Part shown: positions 1 to 9,262 of the stretch, piece after piece
Layout: every line of letters begins with the position of its first letter
Numbering within the stretch: position 1 is the first letter of the stretch
From: Paenibacillus sp. JJ-223
GTDB taxonomy: Bacteria; Bacillota; Bacilli; Paenibacillales; Paenibacillaceae
DNA length: 64,000 bases
Assembly (NCBI RefSeq): GCF_927798175.1
Contig: NZ_CAKMMP010000020.1
Span: forward strand, 62,001-126,000
Direction: 5' to 3'
Made by a program: the position numbers and the translations under genes
The notes under the pieces: model-generated
What the model was told of the DNA's origin: nothing
Database searches by the model: none
Seen by the model: only the letters and a program-made list of their open reading frames with translations

Positions 1-812
1 GTGGAGGATGGGGTCAGCAGCAGCCGCCCCTGAGGGAAAGTTTGGAGATGATGGTCCCGAGGGCAGGGCGAACAGGTCATGCAGGGTCAATCTCGGGTGA
101 GTTCAATGTAGGCATGCGAAGGCGCAGAAGGTTTATGCATCTATCGACATAGTTTGCTGAAGAGCATGACGCGGTATTTGCAACAGAAGCTTCCATAGAT
201 TGCACTTGTGTATTCATGTGCCCGATGTGATAAAAGGAGCGCAACCTTATACGAACGGTGAGGTTCGGATGGTTGCGCTCCTTTATCATTCTCCAGGTGT
301 GCTCGGGGCTGGTAGGCTGGTTCACTGCGACTTGGAGCTAATCGCGAGTACGCTTACGAACTTCACACGCGTTATATGGAGGCTTTTGCACACTCAAAAA
401 TTGTAACGAACCCAGGACAAGCTATTATAGGAAAATGCGCTGTTTAGGCGCAATCCCCTTGAAATAACGTGCGTCAGGTTCATTACAATTTTCCACATGC
501 TGATTTTCAAGGAATAAGGTGTCTCAGATTCGTTACAGCTTGTTCGCTCCACATCAAAAGGACCGCCCCTGTCATATTTATGACTGGACGGTCCCTCGAT
601 GATGTTAGTGATGCGGATAATTAACATTTCATTGTGTATGTTTGCGTTCGTTTGCTGCATGTACGATTCTGTTTTGATGGATCACGCCAAGCATGGATTG
701 GATGCTCCTCCACAACGCTTGCCTGCTGCCGATGCTTCGAACGAGTCGTTCATTGCAATAGCAAGTTTGCGTGATGGAATATGCTCAGCAAAACATGAAC
801 CAAACTTCCCAC
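1..812. other. No convincing gene; two hairpins
   Basis: I see no open frame here that looks coding. The first 90 bases are GC-rich and could be the edge of a gene lying outside the window, but no frame could be recognised. A 14-bp inverted repeat (arms 233-246 and 271-284) encloses a smaller stem and looks like a terminator for something upstream. A second imperfect hairpin lies at 560-594. The rest is AT-richer and unstructured by eye. Confidence 0.4.
233..284. terminator. Long hairpin, possible bidirectional terminator
   Basis: A perfect 14-bp inverted repeat (aaaggagcgcaacc and its complement) surrounds a 24-nt loop that itself can pair (cgaac/gttcg). Each side ends in a short A or T run rather than a strong T tract, so the termination role is inferred from shape only. 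Confidence 0.4.
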
Positions 813-2363
813 TTAGTGGCCTGCCGTATACTCTCCCTGCTCCTCGCCCACAACCATTTTGTCCTTGCCCATAAAAAACGCGGCGATCAAGGCCAACGCG
901 GCCGGAATGATGGCCCAGGCAAACAGCTGCACGATGGAAGAGGAGAGCGCATGCGTAATAGCCTCCAGCACTTGGGGCGGGATCGCCTGCCTAAGCTCCG
1001 GCGAGAGCAGCGCATGCGGGTCGGCCAGGTCCATGCCCTGCGGTATGCCGCCTGCGGCTGCTCCGCTGCCCGCCGCGCCGCCACCGAGAGCCTCACCCAT
1101 TTTTTGCGTAAAGACATGCCCTTGCACGATTCCGAAAATGGTGATGCCCATCGTCATGCCCAAGGATCGCAGAAAATTCAGCGTTGAACTCGCGGCACCG
1201 CGCTGGCGCGGCTCGAACGCGTTCATGGCCGCATTGCTGAGCACCGAGAAGGAACCGCCCACGCCGAGACCAATCAGCACCATGAAAATCCGGATCGTCC
1301 ACAAGGAAGAGTTCTCATCCAGTGTCGTCAGCAGACCAAGTCCAACCACGAGCAGTGCAAGCGTAGGAATCATGATGCTGCGATACCGGACTTTGGTCAT
1401 CAACACACCGCCCATCGAGGCCGTGACGACGGAACCCAGCATCATCGGCAGCAGTACGAGCCCCGAATTCGTGGCTTTTCCGCCGAGCACACCCTGAATG
1501 AAAATCGGAATGTACACCGAAGCGGTAATGAATGCCGCCCCGCTGAACATCGCCATGACATTGCTGGACCAGTACACCCGGGTGCGGAACATGGCAAACG
1601 AAATGATCGGTTCCTTCGCTTTGCTCTCCGCATACAGGAACAGCAGGGTCAACGCGGCGAATCCGGCAAACAAGCCGAGAATCTGCGCCGAATCCCATGC
1701 ATACGCCTTGCCGCCAAGCTCGAGCGCAAAGATCAGGCACACGACCGCGCCGATCAGCGTCGCCGCCCCCAGCCAGTCGATCTGCTGGGATTGATGCTGA
1801 TGCGACTCCTTATAGAAAAACGCGATAAACACAAACGCGATCAGACCGAGCGGCAAATTAATGTAAAATACCCATTCCCATGCCGCGTATTGCGTAATGT
1901 ACGCCCCGAGCAGCGGACCGAATACGCTGGAAAGCCCGAATACCGCGCCGAACAAACCGCCTAGCTTGCCTCTCGCTTCCGGCGCAACCACGTCAAACAT
2001 GATCGTGAACGCAATCGGCACCAAAGCGCCTGCCCCGATCCCTTGCACGGCCCGGTACATCGTCAGTTCAACGATGGACGTTGCCGTGCCGCACAAGGCA
2101 GATCCCAGCATAAATACCAATATGCCGAACACGAAAAATCTCTTGCGTCCGTACATGTCGGACAATTTGCCGAAAATCGGCATGCCTGCCATCTCGGCGA
2201 CCATGTAGGCGGAGGTGACCCATACGAATTTGTCCAGTCCCCCGAGTTTGCCGACGATGTCTCCCATCGCCGTAGCCACGATGGTATTGTCCATCGAAGC
2301 CATCAGGATGCTGAGCAGCAGCCCTGCCAGCACCAATCCAATTTTGTTTTTCCGTACAGCCAT
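813..2363 (-). CDS. MFS drug efflux transporter, DHA2 (EmrB/QacA-like) family
   Basis: This is a 516-residue, strongly hydrophobic integral membrane protein of the 14-TM drug:H+ antiporter type. Near the N-terminus it has MDNTIVATAM (residues 24-33), typical of the DHA2 branch. The major-facilitator motif A is at about 65-77 (GKLSDMYGRKRFF), and a GLSSVFGPLLGAYI stretch resembles the antiporter motif C. A Gly/Ala-rich loop at about 425-450 (GEALGGGAAGSGAAAGG) is likely extracytoplasmic. The substrate cannot be told from sequence; multidrug export is the family default. It lies 77 bp downstream of the bactofilin operon on the same strand, so partial read-through is possible, but the function looks unrelated. 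Confidence 0.88.
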   Translation of the reverse strand: MAVRKNKIGLVLAGLLLSILMASMDNTIVATAMGDIVGKLGGLDKFVWVTSAYMVAEMAGMPIFGKLSDMYGRKRFFVFGILVFMLGSALCGTATSIVELTMYRAVQGIGAGALVPIAFTIMFDVVAPEARGKLGGLFGAVFGLSSVFGPLLGAYITQYAAWEWVFYINLPLGLIAFVFIAFFYKESHQHQSQQIDWLGAATLIGAVVCLIFALELGGKAYAWDSAQILGLFAGFAALTLLFLYAESKAKEPIISFAMFRTRVYWSSNVMAMFSGAAFITASVYIPIFIQGVLGGKATNSGLVLLPMMLGSVVTASMGGVLMTKVRYRSIMIPTLALLVVGLGLLTTLDENSSLWTIRIFMVLIGLGVGGSFSVLSNAAMNAFEPRQRGAASSTLNFLRSLGMTMGITIFGIVQGHVFTQKMGEALGGGAAGSGAAAGGIPQGMDLADPHALLSPELRQAIPPQVLEAITHALSSSIVQLFAWAIIPAALALIAAFFMGKDKMVVGEEQGEYTAGH

Positions 2364-2440
2364 GGTAATCCAATCTCTCCATTCCGCGATCTATTCAATT
2401 TTCGACTGGACTAGTATAGCCGAAATGCTTCCGGGGTTAA

Positions 2441-3157
2441 TCAGTCCCGAGACCGATTGCGCTGCTCCCTAACCTCCGCTTGAGGATGGACCTGCAGCGA
2501 CTCCGTATATTCCACCAAACCGATTCGGCATCCCGGGCCGATGACGACCCGATGACCCCTGACGACGTCAACCTCAGCATCCTCCAATTCGATAACGTCT
2601 CCTTCAATCGCGTGCGCCTTCAGCGTCGCCACGGCATGCTGCCCGAGCAGCCCTTGAATCAGCCTTCCACGGCCCCGCCCGATCTCAATTCGGGAACCGC
2701 CGATCTCATGGACCCTGGATGGACCTTTCAATTGAATGCTCAGCTGTTCGGCGCTCAGCATGCCTCCTACCTCAATGCGCCCGGTCAGCCGAATCCGCTC
2801 TGCCTGGCAGTTTCCGGCCACATGCAGCTCGCCTAACACTTTTACCTCTTCCGCCTTAAGATCATATTGGCTTTCTCGACCGGAAGCGGTTGTTTCGTTC
2901 CCCGGAGCCTGGCCCCTGCCTCCATCCTCTGCAGCCACCAAAGCGAGGGTTCCCGTCACTTTGATTTCGGTCGCATCAAGCGAACCCTTCACCACCGATG
3001 TCCCGGTGCACTTGAATTGGCGACAGCGCGTAGCACCATTAAACGTGGAATCACCCACGACTTTGACTTTGCGGTATTCACCGCCTGCCCAGCTGCTCTC
3101 CCCGGTAATGCTGATGTCCCCAGGCTGCGCCGATGAACCCTTAGCTTGACGATCCAT
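2441..3157 (-). CDS. bacF: Bactofilin-family protein, YhbF/BacF-like
   Basis: The protein (238 residues from the ATG at 3157) is built from short beta-strand repeats rich in V, G, T and charged residues, with runs such as FKCTGTSVVKGSLDATEIKV. This is the repetitive beta-helix pattern of polymer-forming cytoskeletal bactofilins. In Bacillus subtilis the yhbD-yhbE-yhbF order matches this operon, and BacE/BacF there are linked to flagellar assembly. A low-complexity insert (residues ~75-95, GGRGQAPGNETTASGRES) separates two halves. The open frame could start at a GTG at 3169, but an AAGGTGG site sits 8 nt before the ATG. It follows bacE by 38 bp. The assignment rests on repeat pattern and synteny. 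Confidence 0.75.
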   Translation of the reverse strand: MDRQAKGSSAQPGDISITGESSWAGGEYRKVKVVGDSTFNGATRCRQFKCTGTSVVKGSLDATEIKVTGTLALVAAEDGGRGQAPGNETTASGRESQYDLKAEEVKVLGELHVAGNCQAERIRLTGRIEVGGMLSAEQLSIQLKGPSRVHEIGGSRIEIGRGRGRLIQGLLGQHAVATLKAHAIEGDVIELEDAEVDVVRGHRVVIGPGCRIGLVEYTESLQVHPQAEVREQRNRSRD

Positions 3158-3195
3158 ATACGATTCCACCTTCCTCTCTCCTCACATCGCTTCTC

Positions 3196-3921
3196 TTATA
3201 TACGTTTGCTGCTGCCTACAACGGCATCCCCATCGACATCCAACATGTTCGAATATTCGACCAGCCGGATTTTGCATCCTCGTCCAATATGGACTTTGCC
3301 GCCTCGCACGATATCCGCTTCCGTATTCTCAAGCACGACTTCGTCTCCCTCGATCAGATCGGCCTTGAAAGATGGTTTGCCGCCCAGACCGATGCTTTTC
3401 CAGAACCCGCCTTGTTCCCTGCTGCGGATATCGATGGTTTCACCCCCAACTTCCTTGGCCGAAGAGGCCGTATGAAGCCTGATCTCCACAGACCCTGCGT
3501 TCAGCAAACCACTGATTTTGATGTTGCCCTGCACATGGAGCGATTCGCACTGCACATCACCATCAACGCTGACCATGCCGCCAATGTCGATACGCTCCCC
3601 ATCCACTCTTCCGTGCACGCTGCATTTTCCGTTGACATCCAATTCAGGACTTTTCAAATCGCCGTGAATGGTCGCCAGCCCGTCAATGCGAGCGCGCTCA
3701 CAGCGGAGAGGGCCGTTCATCGTACACACGCCGTTGATCGTGGCGCTCTCTGCATCTACCCCACCCTCAAGGCGCAATGTTCCATTGACGTCCATGGAGG
3801 TGCAATCCAGGTCTCCGTTGATTTTGGCCACCCCATCGATCCGCACGCGATGGAATTGCCCTCCGGCCGCCTTGCTCACACCAGATACATTCAGATCATT
3901 GCGCAAATCCCGTTCTTCCAT
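3196..3921 (-). CDS. bacE: Bactofilin-family protein, YhbE/BacE-like
   Basis: A 241-residue beta-repeat protein in which short units of the form DGxAxIxGDLxxxxLDVNGxxxVxG recur from about residue 25 to 150. It is predicted to fold as a right-handed beta helix that polymerises at the membrane or in the cytoplasm. It shares its C-terminal pattern (DLIEGDEVVLENTEADIVRG) with the next gene, so the two look like paralogues. An ATG at 3921 is preceded by GGGAGAG at good spacing. It lies 13 bp downstream of the yhbD-like gene, within one operon. A cytoskeletal or flagellar-assembly role is inferred from B. subtilis BacEF. Confidence 0.8.
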   Translation of the reverse strand: MEERDLRNDLNVSGVSKAAGGQFHRVRIDGVAKINGDLDCTSMDVNGTLRLEGGVDAESATINGVCTMNGPLRCERARIDGLATIHGDLKSPELDVNGKCSVHGRVDGERIDIGGMVSVDGDVQCESLHVQGNIKISGLLNAGSVEIRLHTASSAKEVGGETIDIRSREQGGFWKSIGLGGKPSFKADLIEGDEVVLENTEADIVRGGKVHIGRGCKIRLVEYSNMLDVDGDAVVGSSKRI

Positions 3922-3934
3922 GTGCAATCTCTCC

Positions 3935-4558
3935 CTATCCCAATTTGAGTTTCAATTCTTCCATGAACGTGCCGAGCGGCAATCGCAGGACGACCTTTAC
4001 CCCGTCGTCAAAGTAAATCTCCGCTCCCGCGCCGGCCAGCATGAATGCAGGCACGCCCATTTTGCGCAATAACAGCAGCTCGCACGGCTTGCCGGCAAAC
4101 CGATAATAATGCTCCGCCATGACGCCAATGAGCAGAGCTCCCTCCTGGCGTGTAATGTCCCCGCCCATAAGCAGCTTCTCCAGAACGTAAAGCATCATGA
4201 TCTGCTCAAGTGCATACTGCGGCTGCTCGCGTCCAGCTTCCTTCAATAAACCAAGCGAAAGCTCCGTAACAATGTTTCGGTCTATCAGCTGTTTTGCTGA
4301 CATCTGTACTTCCCCAAGGGTAGGCGAGAACACATCGGCCAATTCGTCCAGGGACAAGCCGTCTTTCATATTCAAAATTTTATCGATGCGCTGCAGTATT
4401 TGCTGTCTTGGGAAAAACGTCTCCTGCCCGGTAAAAGAAGACTTTCGGATAAACCATTCCTCGGGAATGAGGTTTTTCCGTTTCCAGCGGTACAACTGGC
4501 CGTAGGATATGCCCGTCAGGTCCAGCAATTCTTTTTTGGAGATCAAATCATCCGTCAT
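3935..4558 (-). CDS. yhbD: YhbD-like DUF4004 protein with MerR-type helix-turn-helix
   Basis: This 207-residue protein opens with an N-terminal MerR-like winged helix (ISKKELLDLTGISYGQLYRWKRKNLIP), followed by a helical middle and a C-terminal alpha/beta part. It resembles B. subtilis YhbD, whose gene also heads the bactofilin operon, so it is likely the local regulator. The open frame extends 22 codons further upstream, but the ATG at 4558 has a strong AGGGAGG site and begins the conserved segment. A dyad (CGTAACA, 6 nt, TGTTACG) sits about 30 bp upstream and could be its operator. No ligand-binding residues could be assigned. Confidence 0.75.
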   Translation of the reverse strand: MTDDLISKKELLDLTGISYGQLYRWKRKNLIPEEWFIRKSSFTGQETFFPRQQILQRIDKILNMKDGLSLDELADVFSPTLGEVQMSAKQLIDRNIVTELSLGLLKEAGREQPQYALEQIMMLYVLEKLLMGGDITRQEGALLIGVMAEHYYRFAGKPCELLLLRKMGVPAFMLAGAGAEIYFDDGVKVVLRLPLGTFMEELKLKLG

Positions 4559-4586
4559 TTTCGAACCTCCCTTTCGTCGCAAACAT

Positions 4587-4606
4587 CGTAACATAACATT
4601 GTTACG
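4587..4606 (-). promoter_or_regulatory. Candidate operator dyad upstream of yhbD
   Basis: A perfect 7-bp inverted repeat CGTAACA / TGTTACG is separated by 6 bp. It lies 29 bp upstream of the yhbD start. A TTGAAT hexamer followed after about 20 bp by TGTTAT would place the dyad across a long-spacer promoter, the arrangement typical of MerR-family control. The sequence symmetry is certain. Binding by YhbD is inferred. Confidence 0.4.
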
Positions 4607-4689
4607 TTGTAAATCATAATTCAATGATTCCCGGGAAACACACTTCTATACCCGGAGATGAAACCCACTCCAACGGCACCGTTAACAAA

Positions 4690-4723
4690 AATAAACGACG
4701 GACTCCCCCGTCAGGAAAGTCCG
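4690..4723 (-). terminator. Rho-independent terminator after pucR
   Basis: Read on the minus strand, CGGACT and AGTCCG form a 6-bp stem with a GC-rich loop. It is followed by a T-rich stretch (tcgtttattttt), 36 to 70 bp past the pucR stop codon. Confidence 0.6.
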
Positions 4724-4759
4724 CCGCTCTCGGCACGGATATCTTCTTCGTTTGTTTCC

Positions 4760-6394
4760 TTACTTCGTCTCCATTCCGTTTTCCGGCAGCAACGCTTTAA
4801 TTCTGAATGCCATACGCAAACGCAGCGTTTCCTCCGGATCTTTAAGACTCCGGCCGATAATCTCCTCGCATTTTTCCAATCGGTAAATAACCGTATTGCG
4901 ATGGATGTACAGCCGCTTCGCCGTTTCGGCAAGTTGGCAATGGGTCTCCAGGTAAACAGACAGCGTCTGGAGCAGCATATGATGATCCTTAAGCGTCTCA
5001 TCTGTGAAACCTTGCATCGTGTCGGTGTAAAACTTCCGCAAATGATCGTGTGGGATCATGCGCAAAATTTCGGGCACTTCTTTGGGCTGATAATGTTCAA
5101 TAAAACGTGTCTTGCCCGCCATGCTGCCGAAGTATAGCGCTTCGTTCGCTTCCTTATAAGAGACAGGGATTTGGGCAAGAGGCTGCGCATAACCGCTGAC
5201 GCCGAACGACAGTTCCGCTCCGTAATGAGCAGCGATTTTGAACTGAAGGCGTTCCAGAAGCGCCACAAAAGAAGGTTCAACCTCTTTCCATTCATGGACC
5301 AGCGGCATCAAGAACACGTATGAGCGATCATGGTTGAACAAAAGCAGCGGATGGCGGAAATGGGCCAGTTCCGCTTCGAGATGTTCGGCGATGCGGTCCT
5401 GCTCCGCTTTGTACTGCATAAACGAGGTCGTTTTGTCGGTACCATCGAGCTTGCCGACCGCGCAGATATACCGCTGGTGTGAAGACAGGCCGAATTCCCG
5501 GCCTCGGCTGGCGATCTCCTCACTGCTCGAGAACGAACCCCCGATGAAGTTAGCGAAAAACTCGTTCTGGATCTGGCGACGATTTTGCTTGAGCGCGTTG
5601 TCCTTCATCAGCTCGAACGCGATGACATTGGTCGCTTGTTCCACGGTCAGAATACTCGAACGTTCGGTCGGCAAAACGAAACCCTCAATACATAGGTAAT
5701 GCAGTTGTCTATGGGTATACACCGGAAACAGCGTGATCGCCTGTCGTTCTCCGTCCAGCAAGGAGAAAGCGGAGAAAATGGAAGGTGCCACATGAACACG
5801 ACTGCCTCCGGACAGCATATTTTCAAAACGAACCGCGGTGGAGGCAGCGGAGAAGCGACCGCAGATCGGCTGCAGGTAAGGACCAAGCAGAAGAACAGGC
5901 AACCGCAGCAGGGAAGCCAGTTGGTCCAGCAGCTTCGGAATGCCCTGGCCGCTCATAATCTGCTGAGTGAATTGTCGATGCGTCTTCATGGCATTGTGCA
6001 GTTCGGTTGTCCGCACGTCGAGGATATGACTCAACGATTTATTGACGATATCCCCGAGTGACGGTTCCACAGGCAGTTCCATCAGCGGCAGTCCCAGCTC
6101 GTCCGCAAGCCGGACCGCCGACTCGGGAATACCGCCAAGGAACCGTTTGCTTTTTATGCCGAGGGCCGCACAGTCCTGACGACTCATCTGCCGGATCAAC
6201 TCCAGGAGTGCCGGCAGATCGTCCTTAAAATGAAAGGCCGTCGTAACAAGCAATTCATTTCTTTTCAGGTAAGGAATGATATCGGGGGCATCCATCATAT
6301 TGACGGTGTAAACTTCCCGATTCACCCCCTTCGCTCCCGCGACAATGGCAGTCCCATCAAACACCGGCAGCTTCAGCAGATCATCCAGTTTCAT
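4760..6394 (-). CDS. pucR: PucR-family transcriptional regulator of purine catabolism
   Basis: The 544-residue protein has the three-part PucR layout. An N-terminal ligand/regulatory domain spans about 1-125 (MKLDDLLKLPVFDGTAIVAG, then DAPDIIPYLKRNELLVTT). A GGDEF-like middle lies around 290-410. A C-terminal helix-turn-helix of the HTH_30 type spans about 475-535 (CQLAETAKRLYIHRNTVIYR). In B. subtilis PucR controls uptake and breakdown of purines through allantoin. Here the gene is divergent from an allantoate amidohydrolase gene and next to the whole pathway, which supports the same role. A PucR-box match sits 10 bp upstream of its own start, so it may also regulate itself. Confidence 0.9.
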   Translation of the reverse strand: MKLDDLLKLPVFDGTAIVAGAKGVNREVYTVNMMDAPDIIPYLKRNELLVTTAFHFKDDLPALLELIRQMSRQDCAALGIKSKRFLGGIPESAVRLADELGLPLMELPVEPSLGDIVNKSLSHILDVRTTELHNAMKTHRQFTQQIMSGQGIPKLLDQLASLLRLPVLLLGPYLQPICGRFSAASTAVRFENMLSGGSRVHVAPSIFSAFSLLDGERQAITLFPVYTHRQLHYLCIEGFVLPTERSSILTVEQATNVIAFELMKDNALKQNRRQIQNEFFANFIGGSFSSSEEIASRGREFGLSSHQRYICAVGKLDGTDKTTSFMQYKAEQDRIAEHLEAELAHFRHPLLLFNHDRSYVFLMPLVHEWKEVEPSFVALLERLQFKIAAHYGAELSFGVSGYAQPLAQIPVSYKEANEALYFGSMAGKTRFIEHYQPKEVPEILRMIPHDHLRKFYTDTMQGFTDETLKDHHMLLQTLSVYLETHCQLAETAKRLYIHRNTVIYRLEKCEEIIGRSLKDPEETLRLRMAFRIKALLPENGMETK

Positions 6395-6403
6395 CGTTCC
6401 CTC

Positions 6404-6416
6404 ACCCTTTGGTTAA
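6404..6416 (+). promoter_or_regulatory. PucR-box match between pucR and the allantoate amidohydrolase gene
   Basis: The plus strand reads CTTTGGTTAA at 6407-6416. This matches every position of the core of the B. subtilis PucR box as I recall it (WWWCNTTGGTTAA). The three leading W positions match only once. The site is in the 171-bp divergent spacer, close to the pucR start and about 150 bp from the amidohydrolase start, so it could serve both directions. Confidence 0.6.
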
Positions 6417-6565
6417 CATGACTAATAAATTTTCTAATTCTTCTACATTTACGTGAATGATTTCCCTTTTGTTTTATTTTACGATTAATTAATCATATTG
6501 CCAAGTTAACAAATATAACACCGGTTGGAAAGCTTGTGGTGCCGGAATGGGGAGAGATTACATTG

Positions 6566-7810
6566 ATGATCGAACAGCCGAATCCGTCAGCCTTATCCGA
6601 ACAGGTCGAAAACATGATCGAATGGCTGGCCTCCCACGGGGGAGACGAAAGCGGCGGGGTGACACGGCTGCTGTATGACCCCGCCTGGATAGCTGCCCAG
6701 CGGGCAATCAAAGAGAAAATGGAAAAAATCAGGTTGTCTGCCCGCTACGACGATGTCGGCAATCTCTTCGGCCGCGTTGCCGGCCGTGATCCCGAAGCGC
6801 GTGTCATACTGACAGGTTCGCATATCGACACAGTGAAAGGCGGCGGAAAATATGACGGAGCCTACGGCATCGTCGCCGCGCTGATTGCCGTGGAATATTT
6901 ACTGACCCATTATGGCCTGCCGCTCAAGCCGATCGAGGTTGTGTCACTATGCGAAGAAGAAGGAAGCCGCTTTCCGATGACCTACTGGGGCTCCGGCAAT
7001 ATTACCGGAGTCAAGAGCCGGAAGAAGGTTCGCGACATCAAGGACGCCAACGCCGTTCCGTTCGAGCAAGCGATGCGGGATGCAGGGTTCGGATTCGGAC
7101 AGCATCCGCAGCCGGAGCGCCGCGACCTGGAATGCTTTATCGAACTGCACATCGAGCAAGGCCAGGTGCTGGAGCGCGAAGGGAAATCCATCGGCGTTGT
7201 CAGTCATATCGTCGGACAGCGCCGCTACGATATTACGGTTCGCGGCGAGAGCAATCATGCCGGCACGACGCCGATGCATTGGCGTCACGATGCGATGTTT
7301 ACCGCAGCCGAATTGATCCGGCTGCTAACGCATCGTGCCAAAGCGGACGAGAGCGGACTGGTCGCCACCGTCGGCCGGATGGATGTCAAGCCAAATGTCG
7401 GAAACGTGATTGCTAGAGAGGTCACCTTCAGCTTGGACGTGCGGCACAGCGATGCGGAGAGAATACGGTTGTTCTGCGAAGAATGCTTTGGCGAATTCGA
7501 CAAAATCGCAGCCGAACATGGAACAGACGTCGTTTGCCGGAAATGGATGGACGAGTCGCCGGTCGCGATGGACTCTGTACTGAGCGCGACTGCCGAAGAT
7601 ATTTTGAAGCAGAAAGGCATTTCGTACAAAACGATGACCAGCGGGGCGGGACATGACTCACAGGTATTCGGGATCTATTGTCCGACGGCGCTGTTGTTTG
7701 TACCGAGCCGGGGCGGCATCAGCCACTCGCCGGAGGAATTTACGAATACGGAAGATTTGCAGCGCGGCGTGCGCCTGCTGATCGACCTGCTGTATAAGTT
7801 GGCTTATTGA
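6566..7810 (+). CDS. pucF: Allantoate amidohydrolase (M20-family hydrolase)
   Basis: This metal-dependent enzyme of the hydantoinase/carbamoylase subgroup of peptidase M20 would convert allantoate to ureidoglycine, CO2 and ammonia. Visible metal-site motifs are GSHIDTVKGGGKYDGAYG (about residues 85-102) and EEEGSRFP (about 126). A later cluster, ESNHAGTTPM, is the dimerisation and substrate-binding signature, and SGAGHDSQ is a late metal ligand. I chose the ATG at 6566, preceded by GGGGAGAG; the frame stays open to a GTG at 6536. It is the first plus-strand gene of the purine cluster, 25 bp before the aminotransferase gene. The length of 414 residues is normal. Confidence 0.9.
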   Translation: MIEQPNPSALSEQVENMIEWLASHGGDESGGVTRLLYDPAWIAAQRAIKEKMEKIRLSARYDDVGNLFGRVAGRDPEARVILTGSHIDTVKGGGKYDGAYGIVAALIAVEYLLTHYGLPLKPIEVVSLCEEEGSRFPMTYWGSGNITGVKSRKKVRDIKDANAVPFEQAMRDAGFGFGQHPQPERRDLECFIELHIEQGQVLEREGKSIGVVSHIVGQRRYDITVRGESNHAGTTPMHWRHDAMFTAAELIRLLTHRAKADESGLVATVGRMDVKPNVGNVIAREVTFSLDVRHSDAERIRLFCEECFGEFDKIAAEHGTDVVCRKWMDESPVAMDSVLSATAEDILKQKGISYKTMTSGAGHDSQVFGIYCPTALLFVPSRGGISHSPEEFTNTEDLQRGVRLLIDLLYKLAY

Positions 7811-7835
7811 ACAAACAATCAGGAGGCGTTACGAG

Positions 7836-9086
7836 ATGACGAAGTACCGGGAAATCCATGCACCTTTGAGAACGATTATGACGCCGGGGCCGGTCGAGGC
7901 TGATCCAAGAGTGCTGCGCGCGATGGCGACGCCGATTCTGGGCCAATTCGATCCGGAATTCACGCGGATGATGAACGAAACCATGGACATGTTGCGGCAG
8001 ACGTTCCAGACGGCGAACCAGTGGGCCTTCCCTGTCGACGGCACTTCCCGCTCCGGCCTGGAAGCCGTACTCTGCAGTCTGATCGAACCAGGCGACAAGG
8101 TACTCATTCCGATCTTCGGCCGCTTTGGCCATCTGTTGACCGAGATTGCAGAGCGTTATGGTGCCGAGCTTCACTTCATGGAGTGTCCATGGGGAGAAGT
8201 GTTCGACCAACAAGCCGTCATCGATGAAGTTGAGCGCATACAGCCGAAAATTTTAGCCATTGTGCACGGAGAAACTTCAACAGGCTGCATGCAGCCATTG
8301 GACAAAATCGGACCAGCTTGTCGCGAGCGAGGCGTGCTGACAGTCGTCGATGCGGTCGCTTCGATCGGCGGCGCGCCGGTCAAAGTGGACGAATGGCAGC
8401 TTGACGCGGTCATCGGCGGAACGCAGAAATGCATTTCCGTGCCGTCCGGGATGGCTCCAGTCACCTATAACGAGCGAGTCGAGCGTATTCTGGCGAGCCG
8501 GAAAAAGGTCGAGCGCGGCGTCGCGATCGACAGTGACCGCCGGAACGTCGCGCAGCCGATCCGCAGCAACTACCTGGATTTAAGCCAGCTGCAGGATTAC
8601 TGGGGACCGCGCAGGCTGAATCATCATACGGAGGCCACGTCCATGCTGTACGCGCTGCGCGAAGGCCTGCGCATTCTGCTCGACGAAGGACTCGAAGAAC
8701 GCTTCGAGAGACATAAACTGCACGAAAAGGCACTGATGGCCGGCATCCGAGGCATGGGCCTGGAGTTATTCAACGACGTCGCATGGAAGCTGCCGGTCGT
8801 GACTTGCGTGAATATTCCGGCAGGTGTCGACGGCGAGTCCGTCCGAACCATGCTTCTACAACAGTTCGGCATCGAGATTGCCAGCTCATTCGGCCCGCTT
8901 CACGGGAAGATTTGGCGGATCGGCACGATGGGCTACAGCTGCCGCAAAGAGAACGTCCTCTTCGTTCTGTCCGCGCTGGAAGCTGTGCTGATCAGACATA
9001 ACGCTCCGATCGTGATCGGGCGCGGCGTGCAAGAGGCGCTTGATGTGTATGAACAAGCACGGTTAGATGTTGCATCGCAAAGCTAA
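7836..9086 (+). CDS. pucG: (S)-ureidoglycine--glyoxylate aminotransferase
   Basis: A fold-type I PLP enzyme of the alanine-glyoxylate/serine-pyruvate aminotransferase group, 416 residues. PLP-site features are the TPGPVEADPRVL opening, VDAVASIGG (Asp172 region) and the Schiff-base lysine in GGTQKCISVPSG (Lys198). B. subtilis PucG moves the amino group of unstable ureidoglycine to glyoxylate, giving glycine and oxalurate. The position directly after the allantoate amidohydrolase, 25 bp apart with an AGGAGG site, fits that reaction better than alanine-glyoxylate transamination. A terminator-like hairpin follows. Confidence 0.88.
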   Translation: MTKYREIHAPLRTIMTPGPVEADPRVLRAMATPILGQFDPEFTRMMNETMDMLRQTFQTANQWAFPVDGTSRSGLEAVLCSLIEPGDKVLIPIFGRFGHLLTEIAERYGAELHFMECPWGEVFDQQAVIDEVERIQPKILAIVHGETSTGCMQPLDKIGPACRERGVLTVVDAVASIGGAPVKVDEWQLDAVIGGTQKCISVPSGMAPVTYNERVERILASRKKVERGVAIDSDRRNVAQPIRSNYLDLSQLQDYWGPRRLNHHTEATSMLYALREGLRILLDEGLEERFERHKLHEKALMAGIRGMGLELFNDVAWKLPVVTCVNIPAGVDGESVRTMLLQQFGIEIASSFGPLHGKIWRIGTMGYSCRKENVLFVLSALEAVLIRHNAPIVIGRGVQEALDVYEQARLDVASQS

Positions 9087-9144
9087 GACGGGCTACGACG
9101 CGAAGAACAAGACTCGGCGTCCGTTCACACTGATTTTCAGTTAC

Positions 9145-9175
9145 AAAGGATTCCGGAAACCTCCGGAATCCTTTT
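9145..9175 (+). terminator. Hairpin after pucG
   Basis: A 12-bp perfect stem (aaaggattccgg and complement) with a 6-nt loop is followed by a short T run. It lies 59 bp after the pucG stop and would partly separate the first two enzyme genes from the permease gene. Confidence 0.65.
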
Positions 9176-9262
9176 GCATAAATCCAGCTTCGATGAAAAG
9201 CGTTCTGCGCATGGTTGCGCCGCTTGAACGAATTCAACGAAGCTCCAAGCGGAAGGTGAAGT

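Noticed and set aside
77..660. Small frames in the first 800 bases
   Set aside because: No ribosome sites, no recognisable products, and they overlap hairpins and each other.
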